Positions 33,717 to 43,604 are shown, counted from the first letter of the stretch. The stretch: DNA of 64,000 nt from Agathobaculum sp. NTUH-O15-33 (GCF_033193315.1 NZ_CP136187.1:2108001-2172000); one strand, 5' to 3'. Program-made: numbers and translations. Notes: generated from the sequence alone by a model not told the origin.

Positions 33717-34631
33717 ATGTACAACGATCGAAAAATGAAGCTGGGTATGCACACTTACACCCTGCACCTGAACGGCTTAGGTCAAAACTGGGGGTTTGTG
33801 GGCGAGCAACGCGAACAAAGAATCAACATTTTTCAGCTCATGGATCTGGCTGTAGAGTGGAAGCTGGACGGCCTGCATGTGACGAACTGCGATCTGGTCG
33901 ATCACGATCCTGAAAACTTGGCTAGGATCAAGCAAGCCGCCGAGGATCACGGCCTATACATGGAATTCAACTGCTCACTGGATGAGGAGTTCGATCCCCG
34001 CCTAAACGAAACCTTCGAGAGCGCCTGTCTGGTCGCGGAGGCGATCGGCGCGGATCTGGTCAAGTTCAGCTTGGATATCCGTCGCCCCACGCCGCTATAC
34101 GGCAGTTGTATGCATCCCGCCGTGATGCGGCAGCTCTGCGACGTCGTCGATCAGATCAAAGAGGCGTTGCTCGAATATGAACGCACCGGCATTCGTTTGG
34201 CGATCGAGAACCACACCGAGACCTTCGCCGATGAGATCGTTTGGGTGATCGAGCAGCTCCATCATCCTCTGGTCGGCGCCTGTGTGGATACCATTAACTC
34301 GGTTTCTGTTTTGGAGAACCCACAATACGCTGTTGAGCGTTTGGCGCCTTACGCGTTCAACTGCCACTTCTGTGATAACAAGCTGGTGCGGGACGATCAG
34401 GGCGCGCATTTTCTAGGCGTCGCGCTGGGACAGGGCGATATCGACTGTAAAAAGACGCTGCAAACGCTCAAGGATCTCTCCCCCGCTTTCTTCGACCGCA
34501 TCACCTTTGAAGTCGAATATCCCAGCGCCGGAGAACCGCTGGATATCGCGCAGGAAAAGGAGGTCCAGTTCTGCATCGACAGCATCCGGTATTTGCGCGA
34601 GGAGCTGGGCTTGGGCCAAAGCGGACGGTAA
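33717..34631 (+). CDS. Sugar phosphate isomerase/epimerase (TIM barrel)
   Basis: 304 residues of the AP-endonuclease-2/xylose-isomerase-like family. Metal-ligand candidates appear in order: GLHVTNCDLVDHD, LAIENHTE (Glu, His), CVDTINS (Asp), NCHFCDNK (His), and FEVEYP (Glu). The reaction is likely isomerisation or epimerisation of a sugar- or acid-type substrate. A strong TAGGAGG site precedes the start. It is the first gene after the sigma-54-like promoter and is followed 43 bases later by a BCCT transporter, which probably imports the pathway substrate. The exact compound is unknown. Confidence 0.8.
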   Translation: MYNDRKMKLGMHTYTLHLNGLGQNWGFVGEQREQRINIFQLMDLAVEWKLDGLHVTNCDLVDHDPENLARIKQAAEDHGLYMEFNCSLDEEFDPRLNETFESACLVAEAIGADLVKFSLDIRRPTPLYGSCMHPAVMRQLCDVVDQIKEALLEYERTGIRLAIENHTETFADEIVWVIEQLHHPLVGACVDTINSVSVLENPQYAVERLAPYAFNCHFCDNKLVRDDQGAHFLGVALGQGDIDCKKTLQTLKDLSPAFFDRITFEVEYPSAGEPLDIAQEKEVQFCIDSIRYLREELGLGQSGR

Positions 34632-34674
34632 GGAACAGGAGGTGAAACGCCCATATAGGGGGAGCTGAAATAAC

Positions 34675-36305
34675 ATGAAAAAAAGTTCAAGATCAACTCG
34701 ATCATCTTTTACCCGGGCGCGGGCATTTTGCTAGCCCTCATCCTCTATGGCTTCTTGTTCAACGAATCCTTCGTCCATATCATGACCGGCCTGTATAACG
34801 CCGTTACCGATTCCACCGGCTGGTTCATGATGCTCATCACGGCGCTCATTCTGATCCTGTGCTTTGTCGTTTGCCTGACGCCGGTAGGCAGCAAAAAGGT
34901 GGGCGGCCCGGACGCTAAGATCAAGCACGGCATGTTTTCTTGGTGCGCCATGGTCACCTGCGCCGGTACCGCCACCGCCGTGGTGTTCTATGCCGTGGGC
35001 GAACCGATCGGCTATTTCCACAATCCGCCCGCATGGTGGAACATGGCGCCCGAAACCATGGACACCGCGGTACGCGCGCTATCCCAATCGGTGTTTCATT
35101 GGAGCTTTATCTATTATGCCATGTACGCCTTCTGGGGTTTCATCTGCGGCTATATGGTGATGAACCACAAGCTGCCGCCGCGCCCCTCCTCGGCGCTGTA
35201 TCCGATCATCAAGGACAAAGCCTTCGGGCCAATCGGCAAGGTATTTGACGTGATCGCCCTGCTGGGGCTGGTCGGCGGCATGGTCACCTCCCTTGGCCTC
35301 GGCGTGCAGCAGTTCGCTTCCGGCCTGAACTATGTGTTTGGCATTTCCCCCTCCAACCTTGTTTATATCATTACCCTTGTGGTGGTCATCTGTTCCTTTA
35401 CCATGTCCTCGCTTCGCGGGGTAAAAAAGGGCATGGCCATCATCAGCAATGCAAACGCGTGGATTTATCTGGTCGTGATCGCGTTCTTATTTATCGCCGG
35501 ACCGACGGTGTTTGAATGCAAGATCATGACGCAGGTGATCGGCGAGGTATTCACCAGATTCATCCCCAACATCACGGCAACGGATTCATTTAACGTGGGA
35601 AACGGCTGGATCTCCAACAACACCGTGTTTTACGTCGCGTGGATCATGGCCTATGCGCCGCTGATGGGCGTTTTTCAGGGCAAGGTCGCCGTGGGCTACA
35701 CTTGGCGGCGCTTCCTGCTGGTCAACGTGCTCGGCCCCGGGGTTTTCAACCTGATCTGGTTTGTCGCGTTCGGCGGGAACGCCATCTTTCTGGACGCGTT
35801 TCGAGGCGCGAATCTGGGCGAAGAAATCGCCGCCAGCGGCATACCGATTGCAAACTATGCGCTGCTCAAACACATGCCGCTCAGCGGAATCATGATCCCC
35901 TTGGTCGTTGCGGCGCTATTTTTCGGCTTCATCACCCTCGCCGACGCCATGACCGGCACGTTGGCCAAAATGACCATCAAAACCTCGCGCAAGCAGGAAG
36001 ACGAGGAAGCGCCGATGGCCATGAAGATCATCTGGGGCGCGCTGGTCGGCGTGGATACCTTTTTGTGCTTGTTCTGCCTCGGCGCGGTAGGCACCGGCGC
36101 GCTGCAGTTTATGTCCGTTATCTTCGGCCTGCCCATCTTCATCGTCACGCTTTGCGTCATCTGCGGGCTTGGTAAAATGTGCAGCGGAAAGCTGGACCAA
36201 GAAATTGAGGACTTACCGCCGGAGCATAAGGCGGCCCTGTACGAAGGGCGCGTATTCAAACGCAGACCGACGGACGCGGCGCGGGAAGATCCCGCGAGCA
36301 AGTAA
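34675..36305 (+). pseudogene. BCCT-family transporter, start codon out of frame with the body
   Basis: The body (from 34728) is a betaine/carnitine/choline transporter with about 12 helices. The family's aromatic substrate-box region is present (AVRALSQSVFHWSFIYYAMYAFWGFICGYM), as are FYAVGEPIGYFHNPP and conserved WAWMAY-like WIMAYAPLMG. The only well-placed start is the ATG at 34675 behind GGGGGAG, but it runs into a stop after 19 codons. The body frame continues upstream as KKKFKINSIIFYPGAGILLALI back to a TAA at 34671. One extra A in the seven-A run after the ATG would join them, giving 542 residues. Options are a sequencing error, slippage-dependent expression, or a disabled gene; a TTG start at 34728 lacks a ribosome site. 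The likely substrate is a quaternary-amine or related zwitterion. Confidence 0.8.
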
Positions 36306-36356
36306 GCTTTCAGGTCCCGCAGCAAAAATTGCCCATACATACCTCTATATACCCCG

Positions 36357-36397
36357 CCGAAGGGCCGGGAATCTAAGATAGATTCCCGGCCCTTCGG
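36357..36397. terminator. Convergent terminator after the BCCT gene
   Basis: Perfect 18-bp arms (CCGAAGGGCCGGGAATCT and complement) with a 5-base loop, between convergent genes. A T-rich stretch follows on the plus strand (GTTGTTTTT, about 12 bases later). Confidence 0.75.
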
Positions 36398-36434
36398 TCG
36401 CTTGTAGGTTGTTTTTCTATGTATTCCGCCTGCT

Positions 36435-37151
36435 TCAAAATCCGCCGGTCACGCCGATGGTCTGGCCGGTGATGAAGGAGGCGCTGTCCGAACAGAGGAA
36501 CAGGATGGTCTGCGCGACCTCCTCCGCCGTGCCCATGCGGCCAAGGGGCGTTTGCTCCGCGAGGGTGCGGATGGTATCCTCCGTGTGGGCGGCGTTCATC
36601 TCGGTATCGATCACGCCGGGCGCGACGCAGTTGACGCGAATACCGCTCGGCCCCAATTCCGCGGCAAGCGAGCGCGAAAGGCCGATCAGCGCGGCCTTGC
36701 TCGCCGCATAGTGGCTTTCGCAGGAAGCGCCCTCGATGCCCCAGACAGAGGACACGGTGACGATGCTGCCGCGCTTTTTATGGATCAGATCGGGCAGCAC
36801 CGCGCGGATGAAATGCACCGCGCCCATGAGATTGACGCCGAGCATACGATCCCAATCGTCATTTGTCAGGTCGCAAAACATTTTTTGTTGGGCGATGCCC
36901 GCGTTGCACACCAGTGCATCCAGCGGGCCGAGGCAAACGCGCGCTTCCGCGACGCAGCGCTCTGCTTCATCCCGGTGGGAAACATCGCCCGCGAGCGCGA
37001 CGGCGTGCGGAAACTCCTCGAGCAGCGACGCTGCCGCCGCGCGGTTTTCGCGGTAGGTAAAGGCCACGCGCCAGCCGGCGCGCGCAAATGCCTTGACGGC
37101 GGCGCGGCCTATGCCGCGCGTGCCGCCGGTAATGAGTACGCTTCCAGCCAT
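36435..37151 (-). CDS. SDR-family oxidoreductase, FabG-like
   Basis: 238 residues. NAD(P)-binding TGGTRGIGRAA, NAG-type CNAGIAQQ, catalytic Ser (VTVSSVWG) and Tyr-x3-Lys (HYAASKAAL), and C-terminal VAPGVIDTEM are all present. It resembles 3-oxoacyl-ACP reductase. No other fatty-acid genes are nearby, so another ketone or alcohol substrate is possible. Its start codon shares one base with the pfkA stop, so the two are coupled. Confidence 0.85.
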   Translation of the reverse strand: MAGSVLITGGTRGIGRAAVKAFARAGWRVAFTYRENRAAAASLLEEFPHAVALAGDVSHRDEAERCVAEARVCLGPLDALVCNAGIAQQKMFCDLTNDDWDRMLGVNLMGAVHFIRAVLPDLIHKKRGSIVTVSSVWGIEGASCESHYAASKAALIGLSRSLAAELGPSGIRVNCVAPGVIDTEMNAAHTEDTIRTLAEQTPLGRMGTAEEVAQTILFLCSDSASFITGQTIGVTGGF

Positions 37152-38125
37152 CAGATCGCGACCGTCTGCTGGGCAAGGAACAGATCCTGTTCCAGATCCT
37201 TCTGCCGCGCAAGTCCTTCCTCGATATCCAGATCGGTCACGCGGTTGTCGTCAAACACGATGACGCGGTTGGTCTTGCCCGCCTCAAGCGCCATAACGGC
37301 CTCGTATCCCATGCGGGTGGCCATGACGCGGTCGCGCGCCGTGGGCGAGCCGCCGCGCTGGATATGACCCAGAATGGTCACGCGCGTATCGATACCGGTC
37401 GATTCGTGGATACGGTCGGCCACCTCCTGCGCGGAACCGTAGCCCTCCGCCACGATGATAATGTGGTGGTTACGGCCCTTGATACGTCCGACACGCATTT
37501 TTTCGACCAGTTCGGTGTCGAAGTCGATCTCACGCTCGGGCAGCAGGATGGCGGTAGCGCCGACCGCGCAGCCGACGTGCAGCGCCAGATGGCCCGCGCG
37601 GCGGCCCATGACCTCGACGACCGAGCAGCGTTCATGAGACTGCATGGTATCGCGCAGCTTATCGATGCATTCGATCGCGGTGTTGCACGCGGTATCGAAG
37701 CCAATAGTGTAATCGGTGCAGACGATATCGTTATCGATCGTGCCGGGCACGCCGATGCAGGGCACGCCCATGCGGGAAAGCGCCTGCGCGCCGCGGAAGG
37801 TGCCGTCGCCGCCGCAGCAGATCAGGCCGTCTATCCCGAGGTATTTACAGGTATCCGCCGCCTTTTGCAGCCCTTCGTCGGTCATCATTTCCTTGCAGCG
37901 CGCCGTATACAGCATGGTGCCGCCCTTGCGGATGATGCCGTCCACGCTGCGGGAACCCATTTCAATAATGTCTCCGTTGATCAGGCCGCTGTAGCCGCGA
38001 CGCACGCCGAGCACCGAGATGTCATGCGCCGAAGCGGTACGGACGACCGCACGGATCAATGCGTTCATACCGGGCGCGTCACCGCCGCTTGTGAGTACGC
38101 CGATCCGGCGAATTTGCTTGTCCAT
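37151..38125 (-). CDS. pfkA: ATP-dependent 6-phosphofructokinase
   Basis: 324 residues with LTSGGDAPGMNALIRA, the ATP site CGGDGTFRGA, catalytic TIDNDIVCTDYTIGFDTA, MGRRAGHLAL and LGHIQRGGSPTARDR. Glycine in GGDGTF is consistent with ATP rather than pyrophosphate use. It catalyses the committed glycolytic step. The start MDKQIRR follows GGGGAGG. A promoter-like element lies upstream, independent of dnaE. Confidence 0.95.
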   Translation of the reverse strand: MDKQIRRIGVLTSGGDAPGMNALIRAVVRTASAHDISVLGVRRGYSGLINGDIIEMGSRSVDGIIRKGGTMLYTARCKEMMTDEGLQKAADTCKYLGIDGLICCGGDGTFRGAQALSRMGVPCIGVPGTIDNDIVCTDYTIGFDTACNTAIECIDKLRDTMQSHERCSVVEVMGRRAGHLALHVGCAVGATAILLPEREIDFDTELVEKMRVGRIKGRNHHIIIVAEGYGSAQEVADRIHESTGIDTRVTILGHIQRGGSPTARDRVMATRMGYEAVMALEAGKTNRVIVFDDNRVTDLDIEEGLARQKDLEQDLFLAQQTVAI

Positions 38126-38173
38126 AAAGGAGCCTCCCCTGTCCGAAATCATTCAAAACTAATATTTGTGATT

Positions 38174-38203
38174 ATTATATCATCTTTGCCCCGCATGAGT
38201 AAA
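38174..38203 (-). promoter_or_regulatory. Candidate promoter of pfkA
   Basis: Minus-strand TTTACT, 18-base spacer, perfect TATAAT. It lies in the 128-base gap after dnaE. Confidence 0.55.
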
Positions 38204-38253
38204 GGGCTATTGTTCCCCGGCAGCCATTTCTTAGCAAGCCGCGGCAGCCTTTC

Positions 38254-41200
38254 TTACTTCATCGCTACGTTTTCTTCGCCGATGACGGCGCGCAGCTCGG
38301 TTAGCAGCGGGATACCTGCCGCGCACCAGAGCGTGCGGGGCGCCAGCATCCGCTTTCCCGTATCCGCCGGACAGAACACCACCGGCGTTTCGCCCGCGTG
38401 GCCGGCCAAAATACTTTTGATTCGGCCGCATGCGTCGCACGCCATGTCCGGCACGCGGATATACAGCTTCTGCGGCGCTTTTTGCGCTGCCTGCCGCGGT
38501 GTGAATACCGATTCCTGCGGCTTTTCACGCGAATGCGTGGAATCCACCGCCTCGACCGTCAAGGGTTGCGCTTCGTTGAGCAGCACCTTGGGCGCTTCGT
38601 CTTCGCGCGCGTCGATCTTGCCGGTGAGCAATACGGCGCTATCCTCCGTCAAATACGAACCGCACTGTTGGAGCGAACGCGGAAACACGACCAACTCGAT
38701 CGCGGCCGATTCGTCCTCCGCCATGACATAGGCCATCATGGAGCCGTTACGCGTCGATTTCAGCCGAACCGAAGTGATGACGCAGGCCAGACGCACGGTC
38801 ATACCGTCCTTATAGACCGGGGCCTCGACCTCGCCCGACAGATCGTCGATGATGGCGCGGATGGAGGCGGCGTTTGCCGCCCGCGCCAGATCGCCGTATT
38901 CGTCCATCGGGTGGCCGGATAGATAAAGGCCCGTGGTCTCCTTTTCCATGGCGAGCAGCTCGCGCTTGGATGCCTCCTGAATATCGGGCAGGGCGATTTC
39001 GCTGTCCTGCACCGATTCGTTGCCCATGCCGAACAAATCCATCTGCCCTTCGATATTGCGCTTGCGCGCCTGCGAGACCGCGTCCAGCACTAAGTTGGCG
39101 ATTTGCAGCAGTTGGCTGCGGCGATAGCCTAAAGAATCGAACGCGCCGGCTTTTATCAGGCTTTCCACCGCGCGGCGGTTTAATTCACGGTCGAACATAC
39201 GCTCGCAGAATTGCTGGAACGAGAGAAACAGGCCGTGCTGCTCCCGCTCGGCCACAAGCTGCTTCATAAAACCGCGTCCCACTCCCTTGACGGCGGCCAG
39301 ACCAAAACGGATATTGTCACCCGAAACGGAAAATCCGTCAAAGGATTCGTTCACATCGGGCGGCAGCACCGCGATACCCATTTCCCGCGTGGAAGCGATG
39401 TATTCAGAGATCTTTTCCGACCAATCGAGCACCGAAGTTAAAAGCGCCGCCATATATTCGCGCGGATAATGACACTTGAGGTAGGCCGTGCGGTACGATA
39501 CCACCGCGTAGCACACCGCGTGCGCCTTATTGAACGCATAGTTGGCGAAATCCATGATCTCGTCGAAAATCGAGGCGGCTACGCTTTCGGGCACGCCGCG
39601 CTTGACCGCGCCGTCGATGCCCTCCTCCTCGCTGCCGCTTATAAAGGTGACGCGCTCCTTGGCGAGCTCCTTCATCTTTTTCTTGCTCATCGCGCGGCGC
39701 ACCATATCCGCCTTGCCGAGCGAATAGCCCGCGAGCTGGCGGAACACTTCCATAACCTGTTCCTGATACACCATGCAGCCGTAGGTGACCTTTAGGATAG
39801 GTTCCAGCATCGGGTGCTTGTACACGACTTTTTCCGGATGGTGCTTGCATTCGATGTAGCGCGGAATAGACTGCATCGGTCCCGGGCGGTAGAGCGCCAC
39901 GACCGCGGTGATATCTTCGATCGATTGCGGACGCAGGCCTGTTACAACGTTGGTGATGCCCGCGCTTTCCAGCTGGAACACACCCATGGTCGAACCGTGA
40001 GCCAGCATGGCATAGGTCTCCTCATCCTCGGTGGAGGCCTTCTCCATGGAAAACTCCGGCGTGTGGCGGCGTATCATTTTCTCCGCGTCCGCGATGACGG
40101 TCAGGTTACGCAGGCCCAAAAAGTCCATCTTGAGCAAGCCGAGCTCTTCCAGCGTGGTCATGGAGAACTGGGTGACCATCTGCTCGTCGTTTCTGGCGAG
40201 CGGCACATAGGTATCCACCGGGTCCTTGGTGATGACCACGCCCGCCGCATGGGTGGAAGCGTGCCGCGGCATGCCTTCCAGCGCCTGCGCGGTGTCGATC
40301 AGCTCGCGCACGGTCGGATTTTCGTCGTGCATCTTTTTTAGTTCTTTATTAACGCGGAGCGCCTTTTCAATCGTGATGTGCAGTTCGTTCGGCACCTGCT
40401 TGGCAACGGCGTCCACTTCGTTATAAGGTATGTTGAGCGCGCGGCCCACGTCGCGGATCGCGCCGCGCGCGGCCATTGTGCCGAAGGTGACAATCTGCGC
40501 CACGCGATCCTTGCCGTATTTATTAGTGACATACTCGATGACCTCGGGCCGGCGGACATAGCAGAAGTCCACGTCGATATCGGGCATGGACACGCGTTCG
40601 GGATTTAAAAAACGTTCAAAATAAAGCGAATAGTGGATGGGGTCCAGATCGGTAATGGCGAGGCAGTAGGACACGATCGACCCCGCGGCCGAGCCGCGCC
40701 CGGGGCCGACCGGAATGCCGTTTCGCTTGGCATAGCCGATAAAATCCGAAACGATCAGAAAGTAATCGACAAAGCCCATTTGCGCGATCATATCGATCTC
40801 GTATTGCAGGCGCTCGCGCACCGTGCCGTCGTCCTCCGGGTAACGCTCCGCAAAGCCTTCGTCGCATAGCTTTTGCAGGTACTGGAGCGCCGTATAGCCT
40901 TCCGGCACGTCGAATTCGGGCAGGTGGTATTTGCCGAATTCAAAATCCACATGGCAGCGCTCCGCGATCTTGACGGTGTTCGCGAGCGCCTCCGGATGCT
41001 CGGGAAACAGGGCGGCCATTTCGTCCGCGTCCTTGATGTAAAACTCCTCGGTCTCAAACTTCATGCGGGTCGGGTCGTCCACCGTCTTACCCATCTGGAT
41101 GCTCATCAGCACATCCTGCAGCTTGGCGTCCTTTCGGGTGAGATAGTGCGCGTCGTTCGTGGCGACCAGCCCCAGTTCGAGTTCCTCCGCCAGCTTAAAC

Positions 41201-41769
41201 AGACCGGCGTTGACGCGGCTTTGCGCTTCGATGCCGTGGTCCTGAATTTCCAGATAAAAATGCTCGCGGTCAAAGATCGTGAGAAACTTTTCACACAGCT
41301 CGTAAGCGCCGTCGATGTCGCCGTCCGACAGCGCGCGCGGGATCGCGCCCGCGAGGCAGGCCGAAAGGCAGATCAGCCCCTCGCTGTGCTCGCGCAGCAG
41401 CTCCATATCGATACGGGGCTTCATATAGAAGCCCTCGGAAAAACCAAGGCTTACCATATGGATCAGGTTGCGGTAGCCCGTCATATTTTCGCACAGCAGA
41501 ATCAGGTGGCTGTGCCACTCGCTGCCGACATAGCTCCGTTCCAGCCGAGAGCGCGGGGCGACATACACCTCGCACCCGATGACCGGATGGATGCCCTTGG
41601 CTTTACAAGCCTTATAAAAATCGATCACGCCGTACATCACGCCGTGGTCGGTCAAGGCGACCGAGGTCTGCCCCAAATCGGCCACGCGGTCGACGAGCTG
41701 CTCGATGCGGCACGCGCCGTCCAGCAGGCTATACTCACTATGGACATGCAGATGGGCAAAGGGTTCCAT
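38254..41769 (-). CDS. dnaE: DNA polymerase III subunit alpha (DnaE)
   Basis: 1171 residues. A PHP domain at the start (HLHVHSEYSLLDGA; ALTDHGVMYG) is followed by the polymerase core with GPGRGSAAGSIVSYCLAI and the catalytic aspartates in MPDIDVDFC. The finger and tandem helix-hairpin regions (FNKAHAVCYAVVSYRTAYLK) and a C-terminal OB fold (VRLACVITSVRLKSTRNG) follow. Length and layout match DnaE1. Firmicutes usually also carry PolC, with DnaE extending primers. Its ATG follows the whiA stop directly (TAAATG), so the two are coupled. Confidence 0.96.
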   Translation of the reverse strand: MEPFAHLHVHSEYSLLDGACRIEQLVDRVADLGQTSVALTDHGVMYGVIDFYKACKAKGIHPVIGCEVYVAPRSRLERSYVGSEWHSHLILLCENMTGYRNLIHMVSLGFSEGFYMKPRIDMELLREHSEGLICLSACLAGAIPRALSDGDIDGAYELCEKFLTIFDREHFYLEIQDHGIEAQSRVNAGLFKLAEELELGLVATNDAHYLTRKDAKLQDVLMSIQMGKTVDDPTRMKFETEEFYIKDADEMAALFPEHPEALANTVKIAERCHVDFEFGKYHLPEFDVPEGYTALQYLQKLCDEGFAERYPEDDGTVRERLQYEIDMIAQMGFVDYFLIVSDFIGYAKRNGIPVGPGRGSAAGSIVSYCLAITDLDPIHYSLYFERFLNPERVSMPDIDVDFCYVRRPEVIEYVTNKYGKDRVAQIVTFGTMAARGAIRDVGRALNIPYNEVDAVAKQVPNELHITIEKALRVNKELKKMHDENPTVRELIDTAQALEGMPRHASTHAAGVVITKDPVDTYVPLARNDEQMVTQFSMTTLEELGLLKMDFLGLRNLTVIADAEKMIRRHTPEFSMEKASTEDEETYAMLAHGSTMGVFQLESAGITNVVTGLRPQSIEDITAVVALYRPGPMQSIPRYIECKHHPEKVVYKHPMLEPILKVTYGCMVYQEQVMEVFRQLAGYSLGKADMVRRAMSKKKMKELAKERVTFISGSEEEGIDGAVKRGVPESVAASIFDEIMDFANYAFNKAHAVCYAVVSYRTAYLKCHYPREYMAALLTSVLDWSEKISEYIASTREMGIAVLPPDVNESFDGFSVSGDNIRFGLAAVKGVGRGFMKQLVAEREQHGLFLSFQQFCERMFDRELNRRAVESLIKAGAFDSLGYRRSQLLQIANLVLDAVSQARKRNIEGQMDLFGMGNESVQDSEIALPDIQEASKRELLAMEKETTGLYLSGHPMDEYGDLARAANAASIRAIIDDLSGEVEAPVYKDGMTVRLACVITSVRLKSTRNGSMMAYVMAEDESAAIELVVFPRSLQQCGSYLTEDSAVLLTGKIDAREDEAPKVLLNEAQPLTVEAVDSTHSREKPQESVFTPRQAAQKAPQKLYIRVPDMACDACGRIKSILAGHAGETPVVFCPADTGKRMLAPRTLWCAAGIPLLTELRAVIGEENVAMK

Positions 41770-42678
41770 TTATGCTTCCTCCCTGAGCGTACACTCCAGC
41801 GCGCGTTCGGTGATTTTCTTCAGGCGGTGGCTAAGGCCGGGCTTGGAGATGGGCGGATCGAACCGCGCGGCAAGCTCGGACAGGCTGTCAGCCGGATACT
41901 GAAGCCGCAGCCGCACGGTCTCGCGCAGGTTTTCCGGAAAAAAGGTATCTCCGTGGCTGTTCAGCGCCGCTGTGATCGCCGCCACCTGCCGGGCGGACGC
42001 GCCGGTCGTCTTCATCAGGTTGGCGGTCTCGCAGTTTACCTGACGGTTGATCGTGTTGCGCAGGTTTTTTTCCACCTTTGCTTCCATCAGCTCCATGGCG
42101 GATTGCGGCGCGCCGATCGTCGTCAAAAAATCCTCCACGCTCGCGCCGTCCTTGAAATACAGCACATGCACGCTCCTTCGCTCGGTCTGCTTGGGAAACA
42201 GGTGCAGATCGAGCAGCAGGCTCATCTGCTCGCCCGCAAGGCTTGCATGCGAGGTGGTCAGCTCCAAATGGCTTTTTTTATCCGGCCCGGCCACCGTACC
42301 CGCCATCAAAAACGCGCCGCGCAGAAACGCGGCCAGACAGCAATCGCTTTCCAACACATTGCGGTTTAAGTGATAGGCCACATGGTTTTTGATATCATAC
42401 CCAAGCGTTTCAAAGATACGCCCGATTATCTCCGGATCGGTCAGAATGAACTGTTGTTTCTTGCCTGCTTGCACCGGCTCCGCCTCGATGGAAAAGGCGC
42501 GATCGAGCAGCGCGCGGATGCGGCGCGCGACTTCCCGGTTCTCGGTCGACAGACGAATCAGCTTATGTGAAAAAACGGAGGCGTTGAGCAGCATGCCGTA
42601 TGCCTCCGCGCGGATACAGCAGGCGCGCTGCATCGGCGCGCGGCACGCCTCTGTTTTGACGAAAGCGGAAAAGGACAT
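41770..42678 (-). CDS. whiA: WhiA, DNA-binding regulator of cell division/sporulation
   Basis: 302 residues with an N-terminal LAGLIDADG-like fold (SFSAFVKTEACR; CCLAAFLRGAFLMAGTV; YHLNRNVLESD) and a C-terminal helix-turn-helix (YPADSLSELAARFDPPISKPGLSHRLKKI). The family has lost nuclease activity and acts in division and sporulation control. An AGAAGGAG site precedes the ATG. It lies 33 bases after rapZ; the YvcK gene often found between them is absent. Confidence 0.95.
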   Translation of the reverse strand: MSFSAFVKTEACRAPMQRACCIRAEAYGMLLNASVFSHKLIRLSTENREVARRIRALLDRAFSIEAEPVQAGKKQQFILTDPEIIGRIFETLGYDIKNHVAYHLNRNVLESDCCLAAFLRGAFLMAGTVAGPDKKSHLELTTSHASLAGEQMSLLLDLHLFPKQTERRSVHVLYFKDGASVEDFLTTIGAPQSAMELMEAKVEKNLRNTINRQVNCETANLMKTTGASARQVAAITAALNSHGDTFFPENLRETVRLRLQYPADSLSELAARFDPPISKPGLSHRLKKITERALECTLREEA

Positions 42679-42711
42679 TGGGTGTTTCTCCTTCTATATG
42701 CGAAAAAGCGA

Positions 42712-43569
42712 TTAGCGCTGATAGTCCCGGTGCATGGTGACGACCCCGTAATCCCTGCCCCGGATATGGTTGCTGAGCGCTTCGGCGATCGCGACCGAGC
42801 GGTGCTTGCCGCCCGTGCAGCCGATGCCGATCACCACGCTGGTTTTGCCTTCCGACACATAACGCGGCAGCAAAAAGTCGATCAGGCTGGTCAGGTGGCT
42901 CATCAGAGCGTCCGCCGTGCCGCCTTGAAACACATAATCGCGTACATCGGGATCGGTGCCGTTTTTTTCGCGCAAGCTCATTTCATAATAGGGGTTGGGC
43001 AGAAAGCGTACATCAAACACCAGATCGGATTCAGCCGGAATGCCGTATTTAAAGCCGAAGGACTGCACGATGACCTCAAGCGCGCCCATATTGTCCGCCC
43101 CGGAAAAGAGCGAGAGCAGGCGTTCGCGCAGGCCCGCAGCCGACAAATTCGTGGTATCCACGACAAAATCCGCACGATTGCGCAGCACGGAAAGCATTTC
43201 GCGCTCTTTTTCTATCGCCGCGGTCATGCTGATGCCCTTATCCATCAGCGGATGCTTGCGCCGGGTCTCCTTGAAGCGGCGGATCAGCATCTGCGTGTCG
43301 GTATCCAGAAACAGGATGCGATATTCGCAGCCCATGTCGCGGATAGAATCGAGCGAATCAAAAAGCTGCTGAAAATCGCCGCCCGTGCGCACATCGGTCA
43401 CGAGCGCGACCCGCTCATACCGCTCGGTCGCGGCAAGGCATATCTCCGCAAAACGCGGAATGAGCGCGATCGGCAGGTTATCCACGCAGTAATAACCCAG
43501 ATCCTCCAGCGAGGCCGCCGCGCGGCTCTTACCCGCGCCCGACATACCCGAAACGATTAAAAAATACAT
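42712..43569 (-). CDS. rapZ: RNase adapter RapZ / YvcJ nucleotide-binding protein
   Basis: 285 residues. P-loop MSGAGKSRAA near the start, DTRF-like FLDTDTQMLIRRFKETRRKHPL, SFGFKYGIP, and the signature GCTGGKHRSVAIAE near the end are present. In proteobacteria it adapts RNase E to GlmZ RNA; in Firmicutes (YvcJ) it is a GTPase/ATPase linked to competence and envelope control. The start MYFLIVSGMSG is the family start; a longer in-frame extension overlaps murB and is rejected. Confidence 0.95.
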   Translation of the reverse strand: MYFLIVSGMSGAGKSRAAASLEDLGYYCVDNLPIALIPRFAEICLAATERYERVALVTDVRTGGDFQQLFDSLDSIRDMGCEYRILFLDTDTQMLIRRFKETRRKHPLMDKGISMTAAIEKEREMLSVLRNRADFVVDTTNLSAAGLRERLLSLFSGADNMGALEVIVQSFGFKYGIPAESDLVFDVRFLPNPYYEMSLREKNGTDPDVRDYVFQGGTADALMSHLTSLIDFLLPRYVSEGKTSVVIGIGCTGGKHRSVAIAEALSNHIRGRDYGVVTMHRDYQR

Positions 43570-43604
43570 TTGTTTTGCCCTTTCCTTTTCCCTGCGGTTT
43601 TTCG

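Noticed and set aside
33431..33754. Minus-strand open frame of 107 codons in the gap before the isomerase
   Set aside because: It overlaps the long hairpin, the -24/-12 element and the start of the isomerase, has no ribosome site, and its protein shows no family pattern.
34728..36305. BCCT gene starting at the TTG at 34728
   Set aside because: No ribosome site precedes it and it would cut the first membrane helix. The upstream frame carries a plausible N-terminus, so a frameshift after the ATG at 34675 fits better.
40873..42369. Long open frame of about 500 codons opposite dnaE and whiA
   Set aside because: It lies antisense to two well-conserved genes, with biased composition and no motif.
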